Assembly (NCBI RefSeq): GCF_002102155.1
Contig: NZ_LQOU01000015.1
Coordinates: 124,001-188,000 of the forward strand
From: Mycobacterium europaeum
GTDB lineage: Bacteria; Actinomycetota; Actinomycetes; Mycobacteriales; Mycobacteriaceae
DNA: 64,000 bases
Direction of reading: 5' to 3'
Both the position numbers and the translations under genes were made by a program. Positions 16,391-26,230 of the stretch are shown piece after piece. Under the pieces are notes generated by a model that worked only from the letters and a program-made list of their open reading frames with translations, did no database searches and was not told where the DNA came from. Every line of letters begins with the position of its first letter. Positions within the stretch are counted from its first letter, which is position 1.

Positions 16391-17910
16391 CCGTCGTCTC
16401 CTGTCTTACTCGAATTCTCAACCGCATACTTGACGCCGTCGGGCCCCACCAGTTCACCGCTCTGGGGAAGGTAGACGGCCGGGGGAGGGCCGCCGGGTGT
16501 GTAGACGCACGGGTTGGGTTGCTGCCCATTGCATTCCACGGTGCCCGATCCCGGCCGCTGCAGTGCATCGCTGACGGGGGGCGGTGTGCCCGCCACCCGG
16601 TCGGAGGGCGCCGGGTTGAGGCCGTTGTCAACCGACGGCGCGGGGATGACCTGACCCGGCTTCACCGGCTGGTCGCAGCGCGCGGCGGGTGCCGGGCAGG
16701 TCAGGATCTGGTTGGGGTCGCCGTACCAGGGGTTGGTGCCCAGTGGTACATACGGTTTGGGGTCGCGGCACTCTCGCGGTGTCGCGGCGCGTTTACCGGG
16801 GACGTCCACACAGGGCAGATTGCGCGCACCGCGCACGGCGTTGGCGGGAGTGTCCTGCGGGATCCTGCAATAGGTTCCGGACGGCATCGGCGCCAGGCTG
16901 GTGTCAGCGGGGGACCGCCACTGATCTGCCGGGAGAAAGCCGGTCAGGCAGGGCGGGGGCTGGTTGATCGTCAGCGAGGTGCCGAGCGACGCGTAGCCCG
17001 GGAAAGCCGACGTGACCGTCTGGCCTTCCGAGGCGCCCTGCGGATAGGCCACCAGCAGTTGCTCGACGCCCTTGTGGTAGCGCTTGAGCATCTCCAGCAC
17101 GATCTCGAGATTCGCCAGTGTCTGCGGCAGCGACTCGCGGACGTCGCCGAACACCTCGTTGATCTGGTCGGCGGTCGGCGCCCCTTGGGTGAGGATGCTT
17201 CGCACGTGCTGGTCGCTTTCCGCGCTCTGCGCGGCCAGGATGCTCAGGTTGTGCGACCAGCGCTCGATCGAGTCGGCGGAGTCGACCTGGCTGTCGAGGA
17301 TCGGCCCGGAATTCTGGATGATGTCGTTGACGTCGGCGATGTTGGTCTTGAAGTCGCCGGCGATGGCCTGGGTGGCGTCGACCAGCCGCTGCAGCGCGGG
17401 CCCCAATCCGCCGACCGCTTGGGCGGTTTCGTCGAGCAGCGAGGCGATCTTGTCCTTGGGTAGCACCGCGAGGCCGCGGTTGGCGGCGTCGAGCGCCGGC
17501 CCGATCTCGGTGGGCACCGTGCCCTTGGTGATGGTCTGTCCCGGCGAGAAGTACTGGCCGGGGTTGCCCGCCGACACCAGATCCAGATACTGCTCGCCGA
17601 CCGCCGACACCGAATGCACGTTCGCCGACGCGTCGATCGGGATCTTGTAGCGGTCGGCGATGCTCATCGTGGCTCGCGCGCCGGTCATGGTCGGCTCGAC
17701 GGCGGTGACCGTGCCGATGGTTTCCCCGCGATAGGTCACGTTGGAGGTCTTGTAGAGACCGCCCGACGCGGGCAGGTCCGCCTTCAGGGTGTACTGGCCG
17801 ATCCCCGCGGCGCTGGGGATCTGCAAGTAATACCAGCCCAGCGCAACGGCCGTGATCGCGGTCAGGACGGCGAACATGACCAGTTGGCGCTTGATGAAGC
17901 GGGTCAGCAT
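16360..17910 (-). CDS. mceF: Mce family protein MceF
   Basis: The 516-residue protein begins with one membrane-anchoring helix (about residues 9-28), followed by the MCE domain (about 38-118, with the YRGETIGTV segment), a long alpha-helical region (about 150-330) and a proline-rich, cysteine-containing C-terminal tail. It is the last of six Mce subunits that build a tunnel for lipids from the outer membrane to the YrbE permease. Length equals that of Mce1F/Mce2F. ATG 17910 overlaps the mceE stop by seven bases. Confidence 0.93.
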   Translation of the reverse strand: MLTRFIKRQLVMFAVLTAITAVALGWYYLQIPSAAGIGQYTLKADLPASGGLYKTSNVTYRGETIGTVTAVEPTMTGARATMSIADRYKIPIDASANVHSVSAVGEQYLDLVSAGNPGQYFSPGQTITKGTVPTEIGPALDAANRGLAVLPKDKIASLLDETAQAVGGLGPALQRLVDATQAIAGDFKTNIADVNDIIQNSGPILDSQVDSADSIERWSHNLSILAAQSAESDQHVRSILTQGAPTADQINEVFGDVRESLPQTLANLEIVLEMLKRYHKGVEQLLVAYPQGASEGQTVTSAFPGYASLGTSLTINQPPPCLTGFLPADQWRSPADTSLAPMPSGTYCRIPQDTPANAVRGARNLPCVDVPGKRAATPRECRDPKPYVPLGTNPWYGDPNQILTCPAPAARCDQPVKPGQVIPAPSVDNGLNPAPSDRVAGTPPPVSDALQRPGSGTVECNGQQPNPCVYTPGGPPPAVYLPQSGELVGPDGVKYAVENSSKTGDDGWKDMLAPRG

Positions 17911-19106
17911 TGCCTGTCCGCCCTTTCGACCAGCGGCCCACCCGGGGCGTCGTTCGGGTTCGGCGTGTACCGGACGTCGGGGATCATCGTTTCGGGGTCG
18001 CGGCCCCACGATTGCTCGAGTGCGCGCAGCGCTCCGGAGAACCCGGTCCCGGTCAGGACCGCGTTGTCGACGGCGCTCATGGTCAGGTCCAGCGTGAGCG
18101 ACAGGTTGAAGTAGTCGCCGCGGAACGCCTTGGGCACGGCGTCGATGTCGAACGGCCGGACGAGGATCAGCTTGAGTGCGCGAATGAGATACGGCGCCGC
18201 ACGGCCGAGTTCCCGCAACGGGCACTGCAGCGACAACAGGTCCTGGTGTATGTCGCCGCGCGAGGGGGACAGGTACTGGTCGGCGAGCTGGCTGAGCCGC
18301 CCGGTCGCGTCGACCGCGTCGATCAGAAGGTTCTGCTTGTCGGCGAAATGCTTGAGTAGCGGCGGGAATTCGGTGAGGACACGATCCAGGACGTCCGACC
18401 GGGGACCCACGTACGCCAGCAGTCGGTTGGTGGAATCGATGGCCCGGGTGATGTCGGCGCGTTGCTCGTCGAGTCGGGCGGTGAAGGTGTCGAGCTTGTT
18501 CAGGAAGGCGCGGATCTGCTCGGCCCGACCGTTCACGATGTTGTAGACCTCGTTCTGCAGCACTTCGAGGTTCGGGACGCCGCCGCCGTGCAGCACGATG
18601 GCAAGGCTTGCCAGCGTCTGCTCGGTCGTGGGGTACGTGGACGAATTCTTCAGCGGGATGGTGTCGCCGTCCCTGAGTGGTTCGGGGGACGGGTTGGGCG
18701 GTGCGGCCAACTCCACATGCTGAGAACCCAGGAGGCTGGTCTGCCCGATTTTGGCGGTCGCGTTCTTGGGCAGCTTGACTTCCTTGCCCAGACGTAGCGT
18801 CAGTGTCGCGACCCAGTTCTTCAGCTCGATCGCGCGCACCGTGCCGACGAAGACGTCGGCCACCCGCACCCGGCTGTTGTCGTTGAGGGCCAGGGTGTCG
18901 GGCATCTGCACATAGACGGTGTAGGAGCCGGGCCCCGAACCCGGGCCGCCGGGCATCGGCACGTTCGCGATTCCGTGCCACTTCGCGCACGACGTCAGCA
19001 CCGTCGCGGCCGTCACCAGAGCCAGCCCCTTCCAGGCGCTGCGCCGTGTGCGAGAACCGCACGCGCGCAGCGTTTTCCGGATTGCACTGCTTCGCGCGTG
19101 GCTCAC
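17904..19106 (-). CDS. mceE: Mce family lipoprotein MceE
   Basis: The 400-residue protein has a basic N-terminus and a lipobox (VLTSC) with the lipid-modified cysteine at residue 40, as in the LprK/LprN class of Mce subunits. The MCE domain follows (about 55-135), then a helical domain. The GTG start at 19106 overlaps the mceD stop in a GTGA arrangement; longer in-frame extensions upstream lie inside mceD and are rejected. As the lipid-anchored subunit it would be part of the Mce needle complex at the cell envelope. Confidence 0.92.
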   Translation of the reverse strand: MSHARSSAIRKTLRACGSRTRRSAWKGLALVTAATVLTSCAKWHGIANVPMPGGPGSGPGSYTVYVQMPDTLALNDNSRVRVADVFVGTVRAIELKNWVATLTLRLGKEVKLPKNATAKIGQTSLLGSQHVELAAPPNPSPEPLRDGDTIPLKNSSTYPTTEQTLASLAIVLHGGGVPNLEVLQNEVYNIVNGRAEQIRAFLNKLDTFTARLDEQRADITRAIDSTNRLLAYVGPRSDVLDRVLTEFPPLLKHFADKQNLLIDAVDATGRLSQLADQYLSPSRGDIHQDLLSLQCPLRELGRAAPYLIRALKLILVRPFDIDAVPKAFRGDYFNLSLTLDLTMSAVDNAVLTGTGFSGALRALEQSWGRDPETMIPDVRYTPNPNDAPGGPLVERADRQC

Positions 19107-20659
19107 GATCCCGCTCCCGTCGACGCGGCTGCCGGTGTGGGCGCGGCCGGGCCCGGGACCACACCCGGTGCCGGCGGCGGTGGCGGGATCGGCACCTGCG
19201 GGGCCTGCAGGCCGATGGGCGGCAGCACCGGGTTCTCGTCGTAGGCGTTCGGCGGCCCCGGCGGTGTCTGCAGCCCCGACGACGGCGGCGGGATGTCCGG
19301 ACCGCCCATCAGTTCGGCCAGCGACGCGGGGGTGAGCAGGCCCCCGGTGGCCGGTCCGACCTGTGTACCCTGCATGCCCGGCGCGACAACCCAGCCCGGC
19401 TGGGTGTTGCGGTGCGACAACGGTGTATCGGGCACCCAGATCCCGGGCACGGTGGTGTCCTTGTACCCGTTCGGCGGCTGCAGCCGGGGTTCGGAGTAGG
19501 CGACCTCCTTGGGCAGCGCCTCGGCGGTGCTGAACAGATTCAGTCCGAACGGCAGGTAGTTGAACTTGATGGCATCGAGGATGGGCGCCAGGTATTGCGC
19601 ACACAGTTCGGCGGAATCCTGATACCCCAGCCGGCTGCCGGCCTGAATCATGCTGCACACGAACTGCATCGGGTTCGCGAAGTTGGGGATCGCCGGGATG
19701 GACATGACCGCGCCGTGCGAAGGGTGATAGATCTGGCTGAGGTTGGTCTCCAGCGTCGGCAGGACGTGCAGGGCCGTCTCCAACCCGTTCAGCGGATCGG
19801 GCTGGACCAGCGTGGTGGTGAGAGTGGACAGGTTGTCCACGTCGTGTGCGAGCACCGCGCGGTTCTTGGCCAGGAATGGGCGCAGGGTGGACAGCAGGCT
19901 GTCGAACTGCCGGAGCGCGTTGGTGAGGTCGCGGTCGGAACCGGTCAACTTGTCGGTGAATTGGGCCAGGTTCTTGTTCAGCGCGACGAACTGCTGGTCG
20001 TCTTTGTGCAGGGCGTTGACGAACTGGGCCAGGCTGCGCACCACCGCGAAGAAGTCGCCGCGGCCCTCGTTCAGCGCGGTCAACGACCGCGACAGGCTGT
20101 TCAGCGTGGTGTTGATCTGCTTGCCCTTGCCGGCCAGCCCGTCCGCGAACGACTCGATGGCCTCACCGAACGGACCCTTGGGCTGCTCGGGCGTCGGGCC
20201 GAGTTTGGAGATGATGTTGGCGACGCTCTCGCGCAGTTCGTCCCACTCCGTCGGGACCTGGGTGCGCTCGATGGGGATCACCGCGTGATTGCCCATCACC
20301 GGGCCACCCTTGTAGGGCGGCTCCAGCTGGATGCTGCGCGACGCCACCAGAGTGGGGTTGACGATCACGGCGGACGCGTTGGCGGGCACCTTGTACTTGT
20401 TCTCGTAGTGAAACGTCACCTTCATCTTGTCGCCGGCCGGTTCGATCTTGTCGACCGCGCCGACCCGAACGCCCATGATCTGGACCTTGTCCCCGGAATA
20501 GAGCGCGTTCGCGGCCGGTAGGTAAGCGACCACGGTGTTGGTGGTCAACCTCTGGTAGAGCCGCCAGCCGACGAATCCGGCGACCAGGGCCAGCAGAACC
20601 ACCAGCGCTCCGACGACCGTTCGGGGCCGCAGATGGCGGATGGGGAAGACGCTGCTCAA
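19103..20659 (-). CDS. mceD: Mce family protein MceD
   Basis: The 518-residue subunit has an N-terminal membrane helix (about residues 14-34), an MCE domain (about 40-120, with GVRVGAVDKIE), a helical tunnel-forming region to about 330, and a C-terminal 130 residues very rich in proline and glycine. Such tails are typical of MceC and MceD in pathogenic mycobacteria and probably lie in the envelope. The start overlaps mceC's stop by four bases. Confidence 0.93.
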   Translation of the reverse strand: MSSVFPIRHLRPRTVVGALVVLLALVAGFVGWRLYQRLTTNTVVAYLPAANALYSGDKVQIMGVRVGAVDKIEPAGDKMKVTFHYENKYKVPANASAVIVNPTLVASRSIQLEPPYKGGPVMGNHAVIPIERTQVPTEWDELRESVANIISKLGPTPEQPKGPFGEAIESFADGLAGKGKQINTTLNSLSRSLTALNEGRGDFFAVVRSLAQFVNALHKDDQQFVALNKNLAQFTDKLTGSDRDLTNALRQFDSLLSTLRPFLAKNRAVLAHDVDNLSTLTTTLVQPDPLNGLETALHVLPTLETNLSQIYHPSHGAVMSIPAIPNFANPMQFVCSMIQAGSRLGYQDSAELCAQYLAPILDAIKFNYLPFGLNLFSTAEALPKEVAYSEPRLQPPNGYKDTTVPGIWVPDTPLSHRNTQPGWVVAPGMQGTQVGPATGGLLTPASLAELMGGPDIPPPSSGLQTPPGPPNAYDENPVLPPIGLQAPQVPIPPPPPAPGVVPGPAAPTPAAASTGAGS

Positions 20660-22215
20660 TTCTGGCTACCTCCCGTGATGCCGCTGCCTCCCGTGCCGCC
20701 GGGGTTGATCAACGGTGCGGGCAACTGCTGCCCGGGTCCCGGCGGCGCCGGCGGCCCCGGCGGCAGCCCGGGCGCAAACGTCGACGGCGGCGGGGTGGGG
20801 CCTGCGGGTTGCAGGTTCTCGGTGCGCGCGCCCGGCGGCGCCTGGGCGGGCAGCGGCACCGGTGTGCCCGGGACGTTCGGCGGCAGGTCGCCCGGCCGGC
20901 CGGCGATCGGGATCCCCGGGGTGGGTGGCAGCCCGTCCGGGTTCGGCGGCGAGGTCGCGACGTCGATCGGTGCGGGGAGGCTGCCGCCGAACGGGCCGAC
21001 GTCCACGCCCGCGCAGGGCAGCGGATTTCCCGGCCGCGGCAGCGCGTCGGCCGGCGGGGTGTACGAGCACGCCGTTCCGGGCGGGACGGCCGGTCCCGGG
21101 TGCTCCGGGGTGCCTTCCAGCACCGGAGGCGCGGGCGGCGGTGCCCCGTTGGGGAATCGGGTGCCGTTGGGATCGGGCCAGCGGAACGTGGGGAGCCCGG
21201 CGCTGCGCCAGAAGTCCTCCGGGTCGATCCCGCGCTTCTTGAAGGCGGCGTCGACGAAGGGCTGCAAGATCCAATACGGCAGCAGGTTGGACAAGACGAT
21301 CTTGAAGTACGGTCCCGACGCGACGGATTCGCCGAGCGATGCGGCGAATTGGCTGACGTACGTGAGGGTCTGAGCCAGGTCGTCCTTGCGCGCCACCAGC
21401 ACGTCGCTGATCGCCCGCAACTGCTCCAGGACGGGATTGAGGTTCGGGTTGTCGTTGATGAACCCCTGCACCTCAGCAGAGAACGAGGAAATGTTCTGCA
21501 GCAGGGCGCCGATCGCGCGGCCGCGTTCGTTGAACGCGACCAGCAGCGTCTTCGTGTTGACCAACAATCGGTTGATCTGTTCGCTACGGTCACCGAGCAC
21601 ACTGGCCACCTGGTGGGCCTGAGCGAGCAGGTGCTTGATCTCCTCGTCGCGTTTTCCGATGCTGTCGGAGAATCTCGTCAGCCCGTCGAGTGCGGAACTC
21701 AGGTGCGGGTAGGTCTGATTGATGGTCTGCGACAGAACATTCAGCGACTGCTTCACGGTGTCGATGTCCCAGCCGGTGGCGGCCTTGGTGACATCGAACG
21801 CGGCGTCGTAGAGCTGATAGGGGGTGGTGCTCTGCCCCAGCGGCAACACGGCCCCCGGCCGCAACGTCTGCGCGCCCCGCGGCTCGATCTCGAGCACCTT
21901 CTTGCCCAGGATGGTGTCGGTCTTGATCGCGAGCCGGCTCTCGCTGCCAATGGTGTTGGCGCCGATGTTGAATTTGATCCGGACGTGGTCGCCGTCGATT
22001 TCAAACCCCTCCACCTTGCCGACATTCACGCCGGAGATGCGCACCTTGTCGCCCTTGTTGAGTTGACCGGTGTCGGTGAACTGCCCGTAGTAGCTCGGGC
22101 TGGCGAACATCATCGGGATGCTGGTGAAGCTTTGGCCGACGGCGACCACGAGCACCAGCACGGTGATGCCCATCAGCCCGACCCGATTGCGGTTGAATTC
22201 CGTCAGCGTTCTCAT
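20656..22215 (-). CDS. mceC: Mce family protein MceC
   Basis: The 519-residue subunit starts with a membrane helix (about residues 12-31) followed by the MCE domain (about 36-115, GVNVGKVEGFEID) and a long helical region. The last 170 residues are dominated by proline and glycine, with repeated PPP and PG runs. ATG 22215 overlaps the mceB stop by four bases; the longer upstream extension lies within mceB and is rejected. Its size is close to Mce1C. It acts with the other five Mce proteins in lipid import. Confidence 0.93.
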   Translation of the reverse strand: MRTLTEFNRNRVGLMGITVLVLVVAVGQSFTSIPMMFASPSYYGQFTDTGQLNKGDKVRISGVNVGKVEGFEIDGDHVRIKFNIGANTIGSESRLAIKTDTILGKKVLEIEPRGAQTLRPGAVLPLGQSTTPYQLYDAAFDVTKAATGWDIDTVKQSLNVLSQTINQTYPHLSSALDGLTRFSDSIGKRDEEIKHLLAQAHQVASVLGDRSEQINRLLVNTKTLLVAFNERGRAIGALLQNISSFSAEVQGFINDNPNLNPVLEQLRAISDVLVARKDDLAQTLTYVSQFAASLGESVASGPYFKIVLSNLLPYWILQPFVDAAFKKRGIDPEDFWRSAGLPTFRWPDPNGTRFPNGAPPPAPPVLEGTPEHPGPAVPPGTACSYTPPADALPRPGNPLPCAGVDVGPFGGSLPAPIDVATSPPNPDGLPPTPGIPIAGRPGDLPPNVPGTPVPLPAQAPPGARTENLQPAGPTPPPSTFAPGLPPGPPAPPGPGQQLPAPLINPGGTGGSGITGGSQN

Positions 22216-23252
22216 TGCGGCGTGCACCTGCCGGTGGGCTGCTGCCAGAGCCGGACAGTGCGGACCGGCCCGCCGGGTTGCAGCCCGTTCCACTTGATCG
22301 TGAGGTCGCAGACGTAGAAGTTGACCCAGTCTCCGTAGAGGCCGATGCTGCGCCCGATCAGGTTGAGCGCGGTCGGGGTCTTGTGGATCAGGTCGCCGAG
22401 CTGATCACGTTGGTCGACGAGCGGTTGCTGAAGAGCCTGCAGGTAGTTGATCGCCTTGTGCAGCAGGGTGCGGTTGTCCGCGAGGAGGTCGGCCACCGTT
22501 CCGGCGGCGTTGCTGATGTTCGCGGTGCCGGCGGCCAGCGGGTCGGCGTGGTTTTGCAGCCCGGTGATCAGTCTCTCGAAGTTGTCGACGGTCTGGTCGA
22601 ACTCCTTGCGATGCCGAACGGTGGTGTCCAGCACGGTGTTCAGGTTCTTGATCACCTCGCCGATCGCCTGATCGCGTTCGGCGATGTGCGCGGTCAGCTG
22701 CGCGGTCTGATCGAGGATGTCGTTGATGGTGCCGCCCTGACCCTGAAACACGGTGATGATGGCCGACGCGATGGTGTTGACCTTTTCCGGATCGAGCGCC
22801 CGGAACAGTGGCTTGAACCCACCGATCAGGGCGTCGAGATCCAGCGCCGGTGACGTCCGGGACAGCGGGATGGAGCCGCCCGGCGGCAGGATCCGGTCGG
22901 CGCCCTCGCCCTCGCCGCGCTTGAGCTCCAGGTAGCGGTCGGCGAACAGGTTGAGGTAGCGGATCTGCGCGGTCGTCGACTGGTAGAGCGGTATGGAGCG
23001 GTCGACATCGAAGTCGACCAGAACCCGCTGGCCGCGTTCGATCAGCCGTACCGCTTTCACCTTGCCGATCTCCACTCCGGCGGCGCGGACGAACTGCCCG
23101 TTCTTGAGTCCGGTGGCGTTCCGGAACTCCGCGGTATAGCTGTTGGTGCTGTTGAAGCGCATCTGAGCGAACACCACGACGATCGACACGGTGATCAGCA
23201 GCAGCACCAGCGAGACGATGCCGAGCTTGATAGCGGAGCCGGTGATTTTCAT
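22212..23252 (-). CDS. mceB: Mce family protein MceB
   Basis: The 346-residue subunit has an N-terminal membrane helix (about residues 8-29), an MCE domain (about 36-115, GVEIGKVKAVRLI) and a helical domain with regularly spaced leucines, ending without a proline-rich tail. Length is identical to Mce1B. ATG 23252 overlaps the mceA stop by four bases. Confidence 0.93.
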   Translation of the reverse strand: MKITGSAIKLGIVSLVLLLITVSIVVVFAQMRFNSTNSYTAEFRNATGLKNGQFVRAAGVEIGKVKAVRLIERGQRVLVDFDVDRSIPLYQSTTAQIRYLNLFADRYLELKRGEGEGADRILPPGGSIPLSRTSPALDLDALIGGFKPLFRALDPEKVNTIASAIITVFQGQGGTINDILDQTAQLTAHIAERDQAIGEVIKNLNTVLDTTVRHRKEFDQTVDNFERLITGLQNHADPLAAGTANISNAAGTVADLLADNRTLLHKAINYLQALQQPLVDQRDQLGDLIHKTPTALNLIGRSIGLYGDWVNFYVCDLTIKWNGLQPGGPVRTVRLWQQPTGRCTPQ

Positions 23253-24556
23253 GGGTTGATCGTGTTGTCCCCGACTTGGCGGCCCCATACGTATTCGATT
23301 GCGTACGGAGAGCCGGTCTCCAGGTGGTTGTACGGGGCGAGGCTGGCGCCGGTGTCCACCACCAGACTCGGCGCAGGCCACAGGTCATGGCTGATGGCCT
23401 GCCAGCAGCCCGGCGCACCCCCCGGGCCGCCGTGCGCGTTCACCCGCGGCAGATTATCCGGATAGACAAAGGGATTCGGCGCGCCGCCGACCAACCCGGC
23501 CAGACCCAGGAGTCCCATCGTGGCCGCGGTGCCGGCTAACCCCGGGAGCGTGAGGATGCCGCCCAACCCCGATGTCAGTTCGGTCATGGTTCTCAGCGCG
23601 TAGCCGTTACCGCCGCCCGTCGTCGCATAGGCTGCGGGTTCTTCGTCGTAGTAGTTCTTGATGGTGCAATAGATCTCGGGACTGTAGGTGTCGAGCAGTC
23701 CGGCGGTGGGGACCAGGTCCGCCGCCCCCCGCTGCAGGTAGGGACCGCCGCGGGCGAAGATGTCTGCGCCGGTGTTACCCAAGCCGGCCGCGGCCAACAA
23801 CGCGGCGTCCAGGTCGTTTTCCTGCGCACGCACCGTGCGCGCGGTGACCACCGCGTTGTTGAGGGCGTTCAGCAGATCGGGGGCGGCGTTGGCGTAGACG
23901 TCGCCCAGCGCCCCCAGCTGCTGAATGTCGTGCCGGATCTGCGGCATCTGCGGATTGACGTCGTCGAGGATGGCGTTGGCGTTGACGATCGACTGCCCGA
24001 ACTTGTCGCCCAACCCGGTCAATGCCTGCGCGGCCGCGGCCAGCGTCAGATTCAACTTGACCGGATCGATCTTCGCCGTGACGGCGGTGAGCGTCTCGAA
24101 CAGCGTATTGAACTCCGTTGTCACCGTCCTCGCATCGATCACGTGCTCCGGTGTGATGGGTTGGGCTGCGGGCTTTTTGGGCGAGGTCAACGACACGTAC
24201 TTGTTGCCGAACAGCGTGGTCGCCCTGATGTTGGCGTCGACGTTGGCCGGAATCAGCTCGATCCACTTCGGATTCACGGTCAAGACGAACTTGGCCGCCG
24301 GTGTTCCGTCACGCTCGATCTCCGAAATGCTGGCCACCCGGCCGACTTCCACGCCGTTATAGGTGACCTTCGAGCCCGGATCCATCACCAAACCGGCCCG
24401 GGGAGCCAACATCGTCAAGCGTGTCGTCGGCGAGAGCTGGCCGCGAAACTGCAGCCACACGAAGCCCAGCACCACCGCGGCGACTACCAAGAAGGCCAGC
24501 GCCGCCGTCCTGTACGGCGGTATGCGTTGCGGGTTGAGCTTCGCCGGGGTAGTCAT
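23249..24556 (-). CDS. mceA: Mce family protein MceA
   Basis: The 435-residue protein is the first Mce subunit of the operon. It has a membrane helix (about residues 16-35), an MCE domain (about 41-125, with GVEVGRVASI and LFGNKYVSLTSP) and the family's C-terminal Cholesterol_Uptake-type region rich in glycine and leucine. The start follows yrbEB by five bases. Lengths of the six Mce proteins resemble the Mce1/Mce2 families, but the upstream TetR gene and the absence of fadD5 or Mce-associated genes show it is not the standard mce1 locus. The number of this mce operon is therefore not assigned. Confidence 0.92.
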   Translation of the reverse strand: MTTPAKLNPQRIPPYRTAALAFLVVAAVVLGFVWLQFRGQLSPTTRLTMLAPRAGLVMDPGSKVTYNGVEVGRVASISEIERDGTPAAKFVLTVNPKWIELIPANVDANIRATTLFGNKYVSLTSPKKPAAQPITPEHVIDARTVTTEFNTLFETLTAVTAKIDPVKLNLTLAAAAQALTGLGDKFGQSIVNANAILDDVNPQMPQIRHDIQQLGALGDVYANAAPDLLNALNNAVVTARTVRAQENDLDAALLAAAGLGNTGADIFARGGPYLQRGAADLVPTAGLLDTYSPEIYCTIKNYYDEEPAAYATTGGGNGYALRTMTELTSGLGGILTLPGLAGTAATMGLLGLAGLVGGAPNPFVYPDNLPRVNAHGGPGGAPGCWQAISHDLWPAPSLVVDTGASLAPYNHLETGSPYAIEYVWGRQVGDNTINP

Positions 24557-24561
24557 GGCGG

Positions 24562-25434
24562 CTAGACGGTGAGGTTGAAGTTCGGGGTTTTGCCGTACAC
24601 CGCCATCGCGGTCAGAACGACCACCACGACGATCGTGATCAACGACAGCCGCATCGACCGGCCCACCGCTTCGCCGACGCCCACCGGCCCGCCGGTGGCG
24701 GTGTAGCCGTAGTAGCAGTGGGTGGTCATGACGACCACGGCAACCAGGATGACCTCGGCGAACGACCAGGCCACGTCGTTGAGGCGCAGGAATGTGTGGA
24801 AGTAGTGGTTGTACGTGCCGATGGACTGCCCGTACAGCAAAACCGTGGTGACCTGCTGCGACAGGAAGGCCATGGTCATCGCCAACCCGTAGAGCGGGAT
24901 GATCACGATCAGCCCGGCCACGACCCGAGTGGACGCCAGGAAGGGGACCGACCGGATACTCATCACCTCGAGCGCGTCGATCTCCTCGCTGATCCGCATG
25001 GCGCCCAACTCGGCGGTCGCGCCGGCGCCGACGGTGGCGGCCAGGGCCTGGCCGGCGGCCACCGGCGCCACGAACCGCACGTTGACCAATGCCGCCAAGA
25101 ATCCGGTGAATGCCTCGACACCGATGTTGCCCAGCGTCGCGTAGCCCTGAATCGCGACCAGTGAGCCCGCGGACAGGGTGATGAAGCCGACGATGGCGGC
25201 GGTGCCGCCGACGACCGCCATCGCGCCGGTGCCCATTCCCATCTGGGCCACCATGCGCAGCAGCTCCTTGCGGTAGCGGTGCACGGCGAACGGGATCTGC
25301 CCGATTGCGCTCAGGGCGAACCAGACCATCTGCCCGATTTCCACCAGTACCCGGTCGGGAGCTTCCCCGTAGCGGGTGAGGGCGGCCCGCGGAAAGTGCA
25401 GGTGCCGGGCGGGAACCCCGGTGGCCGCGGTCAT
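24562..25434 (-). CDS. YrbE/MlaE family lipid ABC transporter permease (YrbEB)
   Basis: The 290-residue integral membrane protein has the MlaE permease domain (about residues 50-285), with five or six hydrophobic segments and the conserved cytoplasmic coupling motif ELGAMRISEEIDALEVM. Two such permeases form the membrane channel of a Mce importer and are driven by the ATPase MceG (Mkl), encoded elsewhere. It is one base downstream of yrbEA's stop and immediately precedes mceA. Confidence 0.93.
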   Translation of the reverse strand: MTAATGVPARHLHFPRAALTRYGEAPDRVLVEIGQMVWFALSAIGQIPFAVHRYRKELLRMVAQMGMGTGAMAVVGGTAAIVGFITLSAGSLVAIQGYATLGNIGVEAFTGFLAALVNVRFVAPVAAGQALAATVGAGATAELGAMRISEEIDALEVMSIRSVPFLASTRVVAGLIVIIPLYGLAMTMAFLSQQVTTVLLYGQSIGTYNHYFHTFLRLNDVAWSFAEVILVAVVVMTTHCYYGYTATGGPVGVGEAVGRSMRLSLITIVVVVVLTAMAVYGKTPNFNLTV

Positions 25435-25435
25435 G

Positions 25436-26230
25436 TCAGCGCCCCGTTCCGAACCGGACGCCGATGGTGGTCAGCGCCGCGTTCACCGCGAACAGCGCGA
25501 TGAAGCACAGCACGACCGTCTCGTTGACGGCGGTGCCCAAACCCTTGGACCCGCCGCGAACGATGAGCCCGCGGTAACAGCCGACCAGGCCGGCGATCAG
25601 CCCGAACGTCGCCGCCTTGACAAACGCGATCACCACCTCGGGCAGGCCGGTGAGCGCCGTGAGTGTGGACAGGTAGGCACCGCTCGAGACGTTCTGCAGG
25701 TACACGCTGAACAGGTAGCCGCCCCCCAGGCCGACGGCGACCACGAGACCGTTGAGCAGCACCGCGACGAGAGTTGAGGCGACGACGCGCGGCACCACCA
25801 GCCGGTGGATCGGGTCGATGCCGAGCACCTCCAGCGCATCGATCTCCTCGCGGATGGTTCGCGCCCCGAGGTCGGCGCAGATGGCGGTGCCGCCCGCGCC
25901 GGCGACCACCAGGACCGTCACGATCGGGCCGAGCTGGGTGACCGCGCCGATCGCGGCACCGGCGCCCGAGACGTCGGCGGCGCCGATCTCGGCCAGCAGG
26001 AGGTTGAGCGTGAAGATGAGGAGCACGGTTTCCGGGATGGAGACCGCGATGGTGGGCAGCAGCGACACCCGCATGAGAAACCAGCCATTCCAGATGAACT
26101 CGCGCCACTCGAACGGCTGCCTGAGCGCTTTGCCGGTCAGCACGCACATCCGGAAGAACCCGCCGGCCACTTCCGTGCCCGGTCGAATCCGCTGGCCAAT
26201 TTTGCTGGCGGTCAGGTGTGAGGTGGTCAT
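25436..26230 (-). CDS. YrbE/MlaE family lipid ABC transporter permease (YrbEA)
   Basis: The 264-residue permease partners YrbEB. The coupling helix DLGARTIREEIDALEVLG is conserved, and five hydrophobic stretches follow the MlaE pattern. ATG 26230 is chosen; an in-frame GTG at 26275 would add 15 residues that are not hydrophobic and not typical. As the first gene of the eight-gene operon (yrbEA, yrbEB, mceA-F) plus the trailing triple-Phd gene, its promoter must lie in the long upstream region, which contains a TetR-type palindrome. Confidence 0.92.
   Translation of the reverse strand: MTTSHLTASKIGQRIRPGTEVAGGFFRMCVLTGKALRQPFEWREFIWNGWFLMRVSLLPTIAVSIPETVLLIFTLNLLLAEIGAADVSGAGAAIGAVTQLGPIVTVLVVAGAGGTAICADLGARTIREEIDALEVLGIDPIHRLVVPRVVASTLVAVLLNGLVVAVGLGGGYLFSVYLQNVSSGAYLSTLTALTGLPEVVIAFVKAATFGLIAGLVGCYRGLIVRGGSKGLGTAVNETVVLCFIALFAVNAALTTIGVRFGTGR

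Noticed and set aside
17911..19164. A 934-residue fusion-like frame upstream of mceF
   Set aside because: The extra part runs through mceE in another frame and is an arginine/proline-rich shadow; mceF starts at 17910.
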